A stretch of 64,000 nt of DNA, from NCBI GenBank assembly GCA_000980705.1, contig LBCK01000002.1, forward strand, positions 1 through 64,000, written 5' to 3'. The translations under genes were made by a program, and so were the position numbers. Position 1 is the first letter of the stretch; each line of letters opens with the position of its first letter. Positions 17,926 through 27,841 of the stretch are shown here, in pieces. The notes beneath the pieces are model-generated. The model was not told where the DNA came from and ran no database searches. It saw only the letters and a list, made by a program, of their open reading frames with translations. Source of the stretch: Ruminococcus sp. UNK.MGS-30 (GTDB lineage Bacteria > Bacillota > Clostridia > Oscillospirales > Ruminococcaceae).

Positions 17926-19779
17926 ATGGAAGAACCGCAAAAACCAAAAAAATCGTGGATCTCGTACTGGATCATTGCCCTGTGCGTCTTTCTGCTGCTG
18001 CAGGCGTTCGTGTTCCCGAACCTGTTCAAGGGTCGGGTCAAGGAAGTCGGCTATGAGACCTTTATCAGCATGACAGAGAACAATGAGATCGGTTCAGTTA
18101 CCATCGAAAGCAACCAGATCACCTTTACGGATAAGAGCGAAAAGCAGGTGTATCAGACCGGACGGCTGGACGACCCGGATCTGATCCAGCGTCTGTATAA
18201 CTCCGGCGCAAAGTTTGAGTCCCAGATCGACAGCGGCACCAGTCCGCTGCTGTACATTTTAATCAGCTATGTTTTGCCCATTGCGCTGATGCTGCTGGTG
18301 TTCCACTTCTTTAACAAGAAGATGGCGCAGCGTATGGGCGGCGGCGACGGCTCGATGATGTTCGGCATGGGCAAGAGCAACGCCAAGGTCTATGTGAAGT
18401 CCACCACCGGCATCAAGTTCAAGGACGTTGCCGGCGAGGAAGAGGCAAAGGAACTGCTGGCGGAGATCGTGGATTATCTCCACAAGCCGGAGCGCTACAA
18501 AGAGATCGGCGCATCTATGCCCAAGGGCGCACTGCTGGTAGGACCTCCCGGAACAGGTAAAACGCTGCTGGCAAAGGCAGTTGCCGGCGAGGCAAACGTG
18601 CCGTTCTTCTCCATTTCCGGTTCGGAATTTGTGGAGATGTTCGTGGGCATGGGCGCTGCAAAGGTGCGTGACCTGTTCAAGCAGGCAAATGAAAAAGCCC
18701 CGTGTATCGTCTTTATCGACGAGATCGACACCATCGGTAAAAAGCGTGACGGCGGACAGTACGGCGGCGGCAACGACGAGCGGGAACAGACGCTGAACCA
18801 GCTGCTGACCGAGATGGACGGCTTTGACGGTTCGAAGGGCGTTGTCATTCTGGCAGCCACCAACCGTCCGGAATCCCTTGACCCGGCGCTGCTCCGTCCG
18901 GGACGTTTCGACCGGCGCATTCCGGTAGAACTGCCCGACCTCCAGGGACGTATCGACATTCTGAAGGTACACGCCCAGAAGATCAAGCTTGCCGGAAACG
19001 TGGACTTTTCCGCCATTGCCCGGACTGCTGCCGGCGCATCCGGTGCGGAACTGGCGAACATCATCAACGAGGCTGCACTGCGTGCTGTCCGTCTGGGACG
19101 CTCCTGTGCGACACAGGAAGATCTGATGGAGAGCGTAGAAGTGGTCATCGCCGGCTATCAGAAGAAGAACCGGGTGCTTTCCAACAAGGAAAAGCTCATC
19201 GTGTCGTATCACGAGGTAGGTCATGCACTGGTGGCTGCGCTCCAGTCCCAGTCTGCGCCGGTGCAGAAAATCACCATCATTCCCCGTACCTCCGGTGCGC
19301 TGGGATACACCATGCAGGTGGATGAGGGCGAGCATTACCTTATGACCAAGACAGAAATGGTAAACAAGATCGCCACGCTGACCGGCGGACGTGCCGCAGA
19401 GGAACTGATCTTCCACGAGATCACCACCGGCGCATCCAACGACATTGAGCAGGCAACCAAGCTGGCACGCTCTATGGTGAGCCGCTACGGTATGAGCGAT
19501 GAATTCGGCATGGTGGCAATGGAGACGGTGCAGAGCCAGTATCTGGGCGGCGACGCCAGCCTGACCTGTTCCATGGAGACCCAGACCAAGATCGACAAAA
19601 AGGTCACAGAGATCATCGGCGAACAGTATCGCCGTGCAATTGAAATGCTCCAGGAGCATATGCCGAAGCTGCATGAGATTGCCAAGTATCTGTACGAACA
19701 CGAAACCATCACCGGGGAAGAGTTCATGCAGATCCTCAACCGTCCCATGCTGACGCAGAATCCGGAACAAGCAGAATAA
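17926..19779 (+). CDS. ftsH: ATP-dependent zinc metalloprotease FtsH (copy 2)
   Basis: 617 aa from the ATG with GAGAGGAG upstream. It has the same architecture as copy 1: two membrane helices (about 14-30 and 105-125) flanking a periplasm-side loop, AAA+ domain with Walker A GPPGTGKT (from 206), [13 protein letters not shown], and zinc site HEVGH (429-433). The tail is short, without the acidic extension of copy 1. Two divergent FtsH proteases 5 kb apart could form separate or mixed hexamers; which substrates each takes is unknown. It is monocistronic and ends in a strong terminator. Confidence 0.95.
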   Translation: MEEPQKPKKSWISYWIIALCVFLLLQAFVFPNLFKGRVKEVGYETFISMTENNEIGSVTIESNQITFTDKSEKQVYQTGRLDDPDLIQRLYNSGAKFESQIDSGTSPLLYILISYVLPIALMLLVFHFFNKKMAQRMGGGDGSMMFGMGKSNAKVYVKSTTGIKFKDVAGEEEAKELLAEIVDYLHKPERYKEIGASMPKGALLVGPPGTGKTLLAKAVAGEANVPFFSISGSEFVEMFVGMGAAKVRDLFKQANEKAPCIVFIDEIDTIGKKRDGGQYGGGNDEREQTLNQLLTEMDGFDGSKGVVILAATNRPESLDPALLRPGRFDRRIPVELPDLQGRIDILKVHAQKIKLAGNVDFSAIARTAAGASGAELANIINEAALRAVRLGRSCATQEDLMESVEVVIAGYQKKNRVLSNKEKLIVSYHEVGHALVAALQSQSAPVQKITIIPRTSGALGYTMQVDEGEHYLMTKTEMVNKIATLTGGRAAEELIFHEITTGASNDIEQATKLARSMVSRYGMSDEFGMVAMETVQSQYLGGDASLTCSMETQTKIDKKVTEIIGEQYRRAIEMLQEHMPKLHEIAKYLYEHETITGEEFMQILNRPMLTQNPEQAE

Positions 19780-19792
19780 ATCAACCATAACA

Positions 19793-19837
19793 AAAGAGCC
19801 GCAGGCACTGCTGTAAAAAGCAAGCCTGCGGCTCTTT
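19793..19837. terminator. Strong bidirectional terminator
   Basis: AAAGAGCCGCAGGC pairs perfectly with GCCTGCGGCTCTTT over 14 base pairs between convergent ftsH and asnB; it serves both. Confidence 0.88.
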
Positions 19838-19857
19838 GTGGTTTGTGCGGTATTGCC

Positions 19858-21693
19858 TTAGAAAACGACCTTCACCTGGTATTTCCGCATCCAGTAGTCC
19901 ATCTGCACGAAGTACGCCATGATCTGCGGACGGGTCATAAGCTGACCGTACCACTGCACCGACTCTTCGCTGTCCAATAGCTGTTCCAGCATTTCCCGGC
20001 GGACGATCTGCAGTACCGGAGCATCCGGAGCGTCCAGCACCTTTTGCAGCATTTCGGACACTGCCCGGAGATAGCTGGGGTTGTGGGTTTTGGGATAGGG
20101 GCTTTTCTTGCGCCACAGCACCTCCGGCGGCAGCACATCCTGCATCGCCGTCCGCAGCAGTCCCTTTTCATAGCCGTTCCAGTCCTTGTATTCCCACGGC
20201 ACATTGTACAGATACTCGGCAATGCGGTAGTCGCAGAACGGCACACGCACCTCCAGGGAATTGTACATACTCATCCGGTCCTTCCGATCCAGCAGAGTCT
20301 GCATGAACCAGTCCAGATTCAGTTTCATCATTTCCCGCATCCGGGATTCCAGCGGCGAATCCTCCGGCAGCTTTTCTGCGGCACGGATGGTGCGTTCATA
20401 GGCATCCTGGACATACGCCTGGGCGTCGATCTTTTTCGCCAGCTCCGGACGGAGGAACTTTGCCCGATAGGCGGTACTCTGCGCCCAGGGGAAACCGTTG
20501 ACCCGGCGCACATCTGCATCCCGGTACCAGGGATAGCCGCCGAACAGTTCGTCAGCACATTCGCCGGAAAGCGCCACGGTGACTTCCTTTCGGATCTCGC
20601 CGCAGAACAGCAGCAGGGAACTGTCCACGTCCACCATGCCCGGCAAGTCTCTGGCATCCACGGCGGCATAAAGCGCCTCTGCCAGCGCCGGCGTATCCAG
20701 CACCGTCCAGTGATGCTGACAGCCCAGATAGCGCTCCATGGCACGGATATAGGCAGGGTCGCTGGTGGGTTGGAAATGGCTCTTTCGGAAATAGCGGTCG
20801 TTGTCCCGGTAGTCCACGGAAAAGGTGTGGAGCATTTCTCCACGTTCCCGGAGAACTTGGCTGGACAGGGAAGAGAGCAGGCTGGAATCCAGACCGCCGG
20901 ATAAAAATGTGCCGATGGGAACGTCAGACACCAGCTGCCGCCGGACAGCGTCGGTGAGCAGTTCCCGGACGTGGGCGGCAGTTTCGGCAAAGCTGTCGGT
21001 GTGGACTGCCGCATATAGTTCCCAGTAGGGATGCAGGTGGAGACTGCCCTGCATATAGTAGCCGCAGTGCGCCGGCTTGACTTCCCGGATCGTCCGGAAC
21101 ACGCCGTAGCCCGGTGTGCGTCCCGGTCCCAAAAGCAGCAGGTCTGCCACGCCGTTCTGGTCGATCTCGTGGGGAACATCCGGGTGCTGAAGCAGTGCCT
21201 TGATCTCCGAGCCGAACACCAGACCGCCGGGAATCTCCGCATAAAACAGAGGCTTTACGCCGATGCGGTCACGTGCCAGAAAGAGCCGCTGGGCGGTGTG
21301 TTCCCAGACGGCAAAGGCGAAAATGCCGTTGCACTGTTCCACACAGCGTGGCCCCCAGTGGGCGTAGGACTGGAGAACGACCTCGGTGTCGCAGTGGGTC
21401 TGAAAAACCACGCCCTCCTGTTCCAGCTGTGTGCGCAGTTCCGGCGTGTTGTAAAGCTCGCCGTTGTAGACGATGGTATAGGTCTCGCCGCCGGCGGTGA
21501 TCTCCATGGGCTGTCTGCCCTTTTCCACGTCAATGACCGCCAGGCGTGTGTGCGCCATGGCACAGCGTGGCGAGAGAAAAATGCCCTCCTGATCCGGGCC
21601 ACGGCGGCGCAGGGTCTCCTGCATTTTGCGCAGCAGCGCCTCTTGCTGCCGCAGGTCTTGTTCCAGATGTATCATGCCGGTGATTCCGCACAT
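19858..21693 (-). CDS. asnB: Glutamine-hydrolysing asparagine synthetase
   Basis: 611 aa. The start is set at MCGITG so that Cys2 becomes the N-terminal nucleophile of the glutaminase domain; GGAGG lies upstream. The enzyme makes asparagine from aspartate, glutamine and ATP. The class II amidotransferase domain (RLAVID, YNGELYN, CDTEV) is followed by the synthetase domain with the PP-loop SGGLDSS and the ECADELFGGY motif. It stands alone between two terminators, with a weak TTGCAA/TAGAAT promoter upstream. Confidence 0.94.
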   Translation of the reverse strand: MCGITGMIHLEQDLRQQEALLRKMQETLRRRGPDQEGIFLSPRCAMAHTRLAVIDVEKGRQPMEITAGGETYTIVYNGELYNTPELRTQLEQEGVVFQTHCDTEVVLQSYAHWGPRCVEQCNGIFAFAVWEHTAQRLFLARDRIGVKPLFYAEIPGGLVFGSEIKALLQHPDVPHEIDQNGVADLLLLGPGRTPGYGVFRTIREVKPAHCGYYMQGSLHLHPYWELYAAVHTDSFAETAAHVRELLTDAVRRQLVSDVPIGTFLSGGLDSSLLSSLSSQVLRERGEMLHTFSVDYRDNDRYFRKSHFQPTSDPAYIRAMERYLGCQHHWTVLDTPALAEALYAAVDARDLPGMVDVDSSLLLFCGEIRKEVTVALSGECADELFGGYPWYRDADVRRVNGFPWAQSTAYRAKFLRPELAKKIDAQAYVQDAYERTIRAAEKLPEDSPLESRMREMMKLNLDWFMQTLLDRKDRMSMYNSLEVRVPFCDYRIAEYLYNVPWEYKDWNGYEKGLLRTAMQDVLPPEVLWRKKSPYPKTHNPSYLRAVSEMLQKVLDAPDAPVLQIVRREMLEQLLDSEESVQWYGQLMTRPQIMAYFVQMDYWMRKYQVKVVF

Positions 21694-21776
21694 AAAATAA
21701 CCTCCGTTCTGTGTTGCCATAGGGATACAATCCTATTCTATGCAGAGAAAGGGGAAATCTTGCAAACGGTATCGCA

Positions 21777-21814
21777 GAAAAACGCCGTTCCCGGCGGATT
21801 TTCCGGAAACGGCG
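21777..21814 (-). terminator. Terminator of the rhamnogalacturonan lyase gene
   Basis: On the minus strand CGCCGTTTCCGG pairs with CCGGGAACGGCG (one mismatch), followed by TTTTT. Confidence 0.75.
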
Positions 21815-21851
21815 CTGTTTTGGGATTGGGTTAGGTACGGAATAGGCTTTT

Positions 21852-24800
21852 TTACTGCGGCAGGCTGCTGATGACGTGAACCAGGAACTGCAGCAGTGTC
21901 ACTGCATCTTCCAGTGTCAGTTCGCCGTCCTGTTTGCAGTCGCCGTTCTGGCGTGCGTTTGTGTCCAGTTCTACTGCGCCGGCGATCGCCTTATTCAGCA
22001 GGACTGCGTCTGTGATATCCACTCTGCCGTCCATGCTGGTGTCTCCGTAGAGGATCGAGGAAACCGGCGCCGCCTTTGTGGTCGAGGTGGTCGTGTCGCT
22101 GGATGCCGGAGCGGCAGTGGTGGTTGTTGTAACCGTTGTGGCGAGTGATGTTTCCGCCGGTGTCTCAGAGGTGGTTTCGGTCGGAACAGTCTCTGTGACG
22201 GTCACAGGTGCTGCGGAAGTAGTCGTTTCCGTGGGTGCGGCAGTTGTCTCGGTGGGTGCAGCGGAGGTAGTGGTTTCTGTCGGTGCAGCAGTCGTTTCGG
22301 TAGGTGCTGCGGATGTAGTAGTTTCTGTCGGTGCAGCAGTCGTTTCGGTAGGTGCTGCGCTGGTGGTAGTCTCTGTGGGCAGTGTTGTTGCCGGCGGTTC
22401 GGTGGTAGTGACCGGAGCGGTGATGTCGCCGATGGCGGTGACGATCCACTTTTGGTCGGCGTTGCCGTTTTTCGTCCACTGGATGACGTTTGCGCCGTTG
22501 TCCGTGGATGCGCCGGAAACGCCAAGTCCGCCTTTGTCTCTGGTCGCCCGTGTGACGATGTAATACGTGCCGTCCGGGTTGGGGATGAACTTGAACAGCT
22601 GGGTAGAGGACTTGTTGTTGGTGAAGATCTGGATGTTGGTGCCGTCATCGCTCTTGCCGTCGGCAACATCCAGGTAATAGGTCTTTCCGTCGCTCAGCTG
22701 GGACAGGATGTAGTAATAGCCGTCACCAAATTCCTTGAGCGTCCACTTCTGGCAGTTGTTGCCGTTTTCGGCGTACTGCTGTACGTTTGCCCCAGCCTCA
22801 GTGCTGGCGTTGGCAACCTCCAGCATCAGACCGCTGTTGCTGTTCTGGAACTGGTATACCTTTGTGGTGTCCAGCTTTACGCCGGTGTCAGCCACTTCTT
22901 CCAGGTTCCAGTGCTGGCAGGCATTGCCGTTGTACGCATACTGCTGTACATTTGCGCCGCTTGCCGTGCTGGCGTCTGCGACTTCCACACAGCTTTTCAG
23001 CTCAGATGCCCTGGTATAGATGGTGTAAGAACCGTCACTGTTTTTAGCGAACAGGAACTGCTGTGCCTGTTCCCGGCTGCTCTTTGTCCAGAGTGCGGCA
23101 TTTGTGCCATTGTCTGCCTTGCCGCCGGAGATGTCCATGAGGTAGGTGATCTTGTCGCCCACCTGGCTGTACAGATAATAGTAACCGTCTCCGGCAGAAA
23201 CGGCACGCCAGGTATTGTGCGCCGCTGCGCCGTCTGCGCCCCACTGCTGGAGATTTGCCCCAGCCTCAGCGCTGCCGTTGGCAACTTCCAGATAGAGACC
23301 GCTGTTCACATTTTTCAGCATGAACACAGCGCCTTCCGGAAGTACGGCTGCGGTAGGCGTTACTGGTTCCGGATCGGGAGTCGGTGTGGGTGTAGGCGTT
23401 GTCTGTCCCAGTACAGTGACATTGGGACGTGCCGGAAGGGGCTGGTCAGAACCCAGGTAAAAGCTTGCGTGCGGCGGCTGGTTATAGGCGGTCTGCTGCG
23501 CAGAGACCTGTACCCGGTACTGCGGATCGTGCATCAGGGTCGTGATGCGGTAGTCTGTGTCATAGGGCGTGCAGTAGATCCGGATGGACTTGCTGTCTGC
23601 TGCCCGGACGATCAGTTCTTCCCGCCAGTCACCGAAGATATCTGCCGAGAGACAGGGCGTACCCTTGGTGGTGTTGCAGGTGTAATAGCCGTCTGTGGAG
23701 AGCAGGGTCGTCAGCTTGCCGTCTGTGCCCATCTTGGAGATGGTGGCAGGAGAATCGGTGGAGCCGTCCAGGATCTCCCGTTCCAGGTCGCCGTCCCAGT
23801 AGGACAGGAAGTTGATCGCCGGTCTCCGGCAGCTGAGCGTGTTGCCGCTGCCGTCAAAGACGTCGTTGTTCAGTCCCCAGAACTCTGCCCCGTCGTTGCC
23901 TGCCCAGACATTGTCCGCACAGCAGCGTCCTGTGTCGCCAGTGCCGTCCTTGTGGAAGATAATCTTGCCGTTGGAGGCATCTACCAGAGAAACGCCGTAA
24001 GGCTTATCCTCGTGGCAGATCCACAGTTCCTGTCCCTTACGGTTCGGGAGAAAGTCGCCCAGGTGCAGGGCATCGCCGTGACCCTTGTTCAGGCACCACA
24101 GCACCTTGCCGTTGTCGTCGATACAGGTGGAGCCGGTGATGATCTCCTGCTTGCCGTCGCCGTCTACATCGGCAGCCATGCTGTTGTGGTTGCCGTCGCC
24201 GTAGCCGGCAGCGCTCTTGTCGTTTCCGGTGTCGAATGCCCACCGCTTGACCAGCTTTTTGTTGACCACATCATAGGCAGTGGCGGTCATCCGGGTGTAA
24301 TAGCCACGTCCGGTGACAACGCTGGGCTTGCTGCCGTCCAGGTATGCCACAGTACCCCAGAACCGGTCTACCCGGTTGCCGTAGCTGTCGCCCCATTTGG
24401 AGACCGTGCCACGTCCCGGCTCATAGTTGATGGTGTCCAGGGCTGCGCCGGTGCTGCCGTCAAACAGCGTGTAATATTCCGGTCCGGACAGCACATAGCC
24501 GTTGGAATTCCGGTAGTCCTTGGAGGCATCGCCGATGACAGTACCCTTGCCGTCTACAGTGCCGTCTGCGGTCTTGCAGGTCATCTCCGCCTTTCCGTCA
24601 CAGTCGAAGTCTGCTACGAAAAACTGGGTATAGTGTGCGCCGGCACGGATGTTTTTGCCCAGGTCGATGCGCCACAGCCGTGTGCCGTCCAGCCGGTAGC
24701 AGTCAATGAAAACGTTCCCGGTCTTTCCCTTCTGGGAATTGTCCTTGGAGTTGGAGGGATCCCACTTCATGAAGATCTCATACATCCCGTCACCGTCTGC

Positions 24801-25247
24801 ATCGCCGACGGAGCAGTCATTCGGGGAATAGGTGCAGCCGCTGCCGGTGGGCGGATCCAGATTCAGCTGAAAATAGTTCTGGTTGGAGATCATGGTGCAG
24901 TCGGCAGAGGAGACCACCTTGCCGCCTTCCAGTGTGTCTACCCGGTATTTGTCCGTGCTTTTGCCGTCTTTGTCCAGATAGCAGGTGGATTCTCCGGCGC
25001 TGCTGGTGTAGACCAGCGTGTTGTTCCGGTACAGCTGGAATACGGCGCTGTCAGAATCGTTGGCGAGAAAACGCCAGCTGACCAGCATCCCCGAACTGGT
25101 GTTGATGGCGGAAATGCCTCGGTCCAGATGCTCTACCTGGATACTTCCGGCAGCAGATGCCGCCAGAGCCGCCTGTGGGACAACCGTTCCCAGCATGGAA
25201 AGTCCCATGGCAGCCGCCGTGATCCATGCCGTCAGTTTCTTCTTCAT
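21852..25247 (-). CDS. Cellulosomal rhamnogalacturonan lyase (PL11) with two ricin domains and dockerin
   Basis: 1131 aa, starting at MKKKLTAW (nine bases after GAGG; an ATG two codons earlier is too close to it). After the signal peptide (to about 32) residues about 38-610 match the PL11 beta-propeller lyase, which cuts rhamnogalacturonan I of pectin by elimination; calcium-type DxDxDG repeats such as GDADGDGMYEIF, ADFDCDGKAEM and ADVDGDGKQEI are visible. A TPTPTP linker leads to two ricin-type beta-trefoil modules (about 640-780 and 795-940; QQW/QQY motifs), then a PTETT/SAA repeat linker and a C-terminal type I dockerin (DTSMDGRVD, DCKQDGELT). It is secreted and cell-associated through a scaffoldin. 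Expression is from a consensus promoter at 25341-25369. Confidence 0.92.
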   Translation of the reverse strand: MKKKLTAWITAAAMGLSMLGTVVPQAALAASAAGSIQVEHLDRGISAINTSSGMLVSWRFLANDSDSAVFQLYRNNTLVYTSSAGESTCYLDKDGKSTDKYRVDTLEGGKVVSSADCTMISNQNYFQLNLDPPTGSGCTYSPNDCSVGDADGDGMYEIFMKWDPSNSKDNSQKGKTGNVFIDCYRLDGTRLWRIDLGKNIRAGAHYTQFFVADFDCDGKAEMTCKTADGTVDGKGTVIGDASKDYRNSNGYVLSGPEYYTLFDGSTGAALDTINYEPGRGTVSKWGDSYGNRVDRFWGTVAYLDGSKPSVVTGRGYYTRMTATAYDVVNKKLVKRWAFDTGNDKSAAGYGDGNHNSMAADVDGDGKQEIITGSTCIDDNGKVLWCLNKGHGDALHLGDFLPNRKGQELWICHEDKPYGVSLVDASNGKIIFHKDGTGDTGRCCADNVWAGNDGAEFWGLNNDVFDGSGNTLSCRRPAINFLSYWDGDLEREILDGSTDSPATISKMGTDGKLTTLLSTDGYYTCNTTKGTPCLSADIFGDWREELIVRAADSKSIRIYCTPYDTDYRITTLMHDPQYRVQVSAQQTAYNQPPHASFYLGSDQPLPARPNVTVLGQTTPTPTPTPDPEPVTPTAAVLPEGAVFMLKNVNSGLYLEVANGSAEAGANLQQWGADGAAAHNTWRAVSAGDGYYYLYSQVGDKITYLMDISGGKADNGTNAALWTKSSREQAQQFLFAKNSDGSYTIYTRASELKSCVEVADASTASGANVQQYAYNGNACQHWNLEEVADTGVKLDTTKVYQFQNSNSGLMLEVANASTEAGANVQQYAENGNNCQKWTLKEFGDGYYYILSQLSDGKTYYLDVADGKSDDGTNIQIFTNNKSSTQLFKFIPNPDGTYYIVTRATRDKGGLGVSGASTDNGANVIQWTKNGNADQKWIVTAIGDITAPVTTTEPPATTLPTETTTSAAPTETTAAPTETTTSAAPTETTAAPTETTTSAAPTETTAAPTETTTSAAPVTVTETVPTETTSETPAETSLATTVTTTTTAAPASSDTTTSTTKAAPVSSILYGDTSMDGRVDITDAVLLNKAIAGAVELDTNARQNGDCKQDGELTLEDAVTLLQFLVHVISSLPQ
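22205..22380 (-). repeat. 48-bp coding tandem repeat in linker
   Basis: About three and a half copies of a 48-base unit encode PTETTTSAAPTETTAA in the linker before the dockerin. Copies are nearly identical, so copy number may vary between strains. Confidence 0.85.
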
Positions 25248-25340
25248 AAACATTCACCTCATGTGTCCATTTGTCTGCATCCTTGTGTGCAGACATGGCA
25301 TATCGTTTTTACCGCAGTTCGGCACTGCGTACATACCATT

Positions 25341-25369
25341 ATTATATATGTTTGATTGCACAATGTCAA
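25341..25369 (-). promoter_or_regulatory. Promoter of the rhamnogalacturonan lyase gene
   Basis: Minus strand TTGACA (25364-25369), 17-base spacer, TATAAT (25341-25346). The leader holds two small hairpins, CGCAGT...ACTGCG and GTCTGC...GCAGAC. Confidence 0.8.
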
Positions 25370-25442
25370 TGTACAATATAGACAATTTTCTGTGAAAAAC
25401 ATATAACAAATTCCATAGCGTGAAAATGCAAATACGCCAAAA

Positions 25443-25474
25443 AAAGCTGATCTGTCGAAAAACAGACCAGCTTT
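25443..25474 (-). terminator. Terminator of the PQ-loop protein gene
   Basis: AAAGCTG.TCTGT pairs with ACAGA.CAGCTTT; on the minus strand a run of seven T residues follows. Confidence 0.75.
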
Positions 25475-25552
25475 CTGGAAAGTATATCGGAAACCGCCGC
25501 ATCAAAGATGCGTGTAGGAGATAACGGCGGTCTCCAGGGGAGAGGTATTTCG

Positions 25553-26002
25553 TTATTCTTCGATGGTCTTGCCCCACTGGATATAGTCCAGCACAGCGGC
25601 GTTTCCTGCTGCCTTGGGACGGAGCGTGCGGGTGCGCTCTTTCGACCGCTGCTGTATCTGTTCGGCAACGGATGCAGCTACCAGATCCATGGCGGTGTCG
25701 TCTGTCTCCGGTTCTGTGCAAAGCTCTGCCTTGCGATCCAGAGCGCAGTTCCGGAAGTATACGAACAGATTCGCCGTTACCATAGCCAGGTTCAGCAGAT
25801 AGACCACCAGCACATAGGCGTTATGGACATTGACACCCAGGATAAACTTGGCGCTGATGCCGGCGATATAGCCCACCATCAGCAGGAGAATGAACGGCAG
25901 GCTCATGCCCTTTGCGCTGCGGCACTTGTAGTTCTTCACCAGATTGATCGGCCAGGAACAGCCGAAACAGATCAGCATTGCCGTTTCCAGAATTCCACCC
26001 AT
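25553..26002 (-). CDS. PQ-loop (SemiSWEET-like) small membrane protein
   Basis: 149 aa with GGAGG before the ATG. Three hydrophobic helices occupy about residues 4-20, 36-56 and 64-84. SWPINLVKNYKCRSAKGMSLPF is the proline-bearing PQ-loop pattern seen in SemiSWEET-type sugar transporters and related proteins, which act as dimers of three-helix units. A soluble, charged tail (about 88-149) is longer than in classical SemiSWEETs. A sugar substrate is possible but not shown. The gene is monocistronic with a TTAGAC/TATACT-type promoter near 26080. Confidence 0.7.
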   Translation of the reverse strand: MGGILETAMLICFGCSWPINLVKNYKCRSAKGMSLPFILLLMVGYIAGISAKFILGVNVHNAYVLVVYLLNLAMVTANLFVYFRNCALDRKAELCTEPETDDTAMDLVAASVAEQIQQRSKERTRTLRPKAAGNAAVLDYIQWGKTIEE

Positions 26003-26347
26003 TGTCTTTGTCCTCCTATGTGGCTTGATGTCATGTTGTGCGTGTGAGCGTGTTGGTTCGCTCTTGCCTTATCCAGTATACCACGGTTTGTTTTTTCTGT
26101 CTAATATCTTTTTTTGCCCAATTGATAATATATAACCTATGGATTCGGATAATTTACACCTTTCATACAATTGAATATACAGACTGCACAAAATGTGTAC
26201 GCTGTATTTATGGAAAAAGACGATGTGTGAACGATATCACGTTGAAATGGACGAAATCTGGAACTGTCCGTCCTATAAATACAAGCGTATTTACCAAAAA
26301 CACAAAATAAAACTCGGGAAAAATTGTGGTATTTCCCTATTGATTTT
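26003..26347. other. AT-rich intergenic region between divergent genes
   Basis: About 345 bases with no convincing gene. The minus-strand promoter of the PQ-loop gene lies near 26070-26100. A perfect inverted repeat TAAATAC-AAGC-GTATTTA is at 26276-26293. A 60-codon frame at 26193-26375 has no ribosome site or recognisable sequence. Confidence 0.6.
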
Positions 26348-26407
26348 TTGTCGGAAAAACAATATACTAATATAGTATCATGTGATGCGGCAGAAAAAGC
26401 GCATCAC
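26348..26407 (+). promoter_or_regulatory. lysC promoter, overlapping palindrome and 5' hairpin
   Basis: TTGTCG (26348-26353), 17-base spacer, TATAGT (26371-26376). ATACTA-ATA-TAGTAT (26364-26378) overlaps the -10 box and could be an operator. Just after the expected start of transcription GTGATGCG (26382-26389) pairs perfectly with CGCATCAC (26400-26407). No lysine riboswitch motif was found in the leader. Confidence 0.5.
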
Positions 26408-26498
26408 CGGAGTCCGCAGCCCTCCCAAATCGGCTGCAAATATCATTTTAGTAAGGAGTGAGGAGAGACCGTTCCGGTTTTTCCTCTGTGTGAGACAT

Positions 26499-27827
26499 AT
26501 GGCAACGAAAGTAGTAAAGTTCGGCGGCAGCAGTCTGGCAGATGCCAAGCAGATCCAGAAGGCAGCAGCAATCATCAAGGCAGATCCGGAGCGCCGGTAT
26601 GTAGTACCGTCCGCACCGGGCAAGCGTTTTTCCGATGACATCAAGGTGACCGATATGCTGTACACCTGCTATGACCTGGCAGAACAGGGTCTGGATTTCT
26701 CGGATGCCCTGGATGCGATTCAGGCACGGTACAACGACATCATTTCCGGTCTGGGCATGGATTTTTCTTTGCAGGCAGAATTTTCTGAGATCGCAGAAAA
26801 CTTCAAAAAGCGTGCCGGCAAGGACTATGCCGCAAGCCGCGGCGAATATCTGAACGGTAAGGTCATCGCCGCATACCTGGGCTTTCCCTTTGTGGATGCC
26901 GCAGAAGTCATCTTCTTCCAGCCGGACGGCAGCCTGAACGACGAAAAGACCGAAAAGGTACTTCGTGAGCGTCTGAGCGGTCTGGAAAATGCCGTTATCC
27001 CCGGATTCTACGGCTGCGGCGCAGACGGCTATGTCAAGACTTTTTCACGTGGCGGCAGCGATGTCACCGGTTCTATCGTAGCCGGCGCAGTCAAGGCATC
27101 CCTGTACGAGAACTGGACAGATGTTTCCGGTTTCCTGGTTGCCGATCCCCGCATCGTAGACGATCCGGCTGTGATCCGTACCATTACCTATACCGAACTG
27201 CGTGAGCTGTCCTACATGGGCGCATCGGTTCTGCATGAGGCAGCGATCTTCCCGGTACGTTCTGCAGGCATCCCCATCAACATCCGCAACACCAACGCAC
27301 CGGATGAGCCGGGTACCATGATCGTGCCGGACAGCACCGATGAGGAACTGTCTGCATACACCATCACCGGTATTGCCGGCAAGAAGGACTTCACCTCCAT
27401 CAACATCCACAAGGATCTGATGAACAGCCAGATCGGTTTCTGCCGTGACGTGCTGAACGTGCTGTCGGAACACCAGATTCCGCTGGAGCATATGCCGTCC
27501 AGCATCGACTCCATGACCGTTATCGTAGACTCTGCGCATCTGAACGGTCTGGAGGACGAGATCCGCACCGAGATCATCAAGGCAGTACAGCCGGACAGCA
27601 TCGAAACAGAGGACGGTATTGCGCTGATTGCTGTGGTAGGCCGTGGTATGTGCCGGACTCGTGGCGTTGCCGCAAGAATTTTCGCAGCGCTGGCACACGC
27701 ACACATCAACGTGCGCATGATCGACCAGGGTTCCAGCGAGCTGAACGTTATCGTCGCTGTGAAGGAGACCGACTTTGAACAGGCAATTCGCTGCATCTAT
27801 GAGATGTTTGTGAACTCCGTCGCATAA
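26499..27827 (+). CDS. lysC: Aspartate kinase, monofunctional
   Basis: 442 aa starting at MATKVVKFGGSS; the ribosome site is poor (GAGGAG lies about 30 bases upstream), and a GTG three codons earlier is an alternative. The enzyme phosphorylates aspartate, the first step to lysine, methionine and threonine. The kinase motif KFGGSS (7-12) and the SRGGSDVTGS catalytic stretch are present, followed by two ACT domains (from about 300; RGMCRTRGVAARIF, SSELNVIVAV) that usually bind allosteric amino acids. The glycosyltransferase gene follows after 14 bases. Confidence 0.93.
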   Translation: MATKVVKFGGSSLADAKQIQKAAAIIKADPERRYVVPSAPGKRFSDDIKVTDMLYTCYDLAEQGLDFSDALDAIQARYNDIISGLGMDFSLQAEFSEIAENFKKRAGKDYAASRGEYLNGKVIAAYLGFPFVDAAEVIFFQPDGSLNDEKTEKVLRERLSGLENAVIPGFYGCGADGYVKTFSRGGSDVTGSIVAGAVKASLYENWTDVSGFLVADPRIVDDPAVIRTITYTELRELSYMGASVLHEAAIFPVRSAGIPINIRNTNAPDEPGTMIVPDSTDEELSAYTITGIAGKKDFTSINIHKDLMNSQIGFCRDVLNVLSEHQIPLEHMPSSIDSMTVIVDSAHLNGLEDEIRTEIIKAVQPDSIETEDGIALIAVVGRGMCRTRGVAARIFAALAHAHINVRMIDQGSSELNVIVAVKETDFEQAIRCIYEMFVNSVA

Positions 27828-27841
27828 GGCAGGGCAGTATC

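Noticed and set aside
22205..22380. 48-base repeats as a possible CRISPR or minisatellite of non-coding nature
   Set aside because: They encode the in-frame PTETT/SAA linker of the lyase.
22452..25355. A 967-codon open frame opposite the rhamnogalacturonan lyase gene
   Set aside because: It is a by-product of codon bias on the other strand; the minus-strand protein has clear domains, signal peptide and dockerin, and the plus frame has no ribosome site or recognisable domain.
26193..26375. 60-codon frame upstream of lysC
   Set aside because: AT-rich, no ribosome site, overlaps the lysC promoter, no recognisable protein features.
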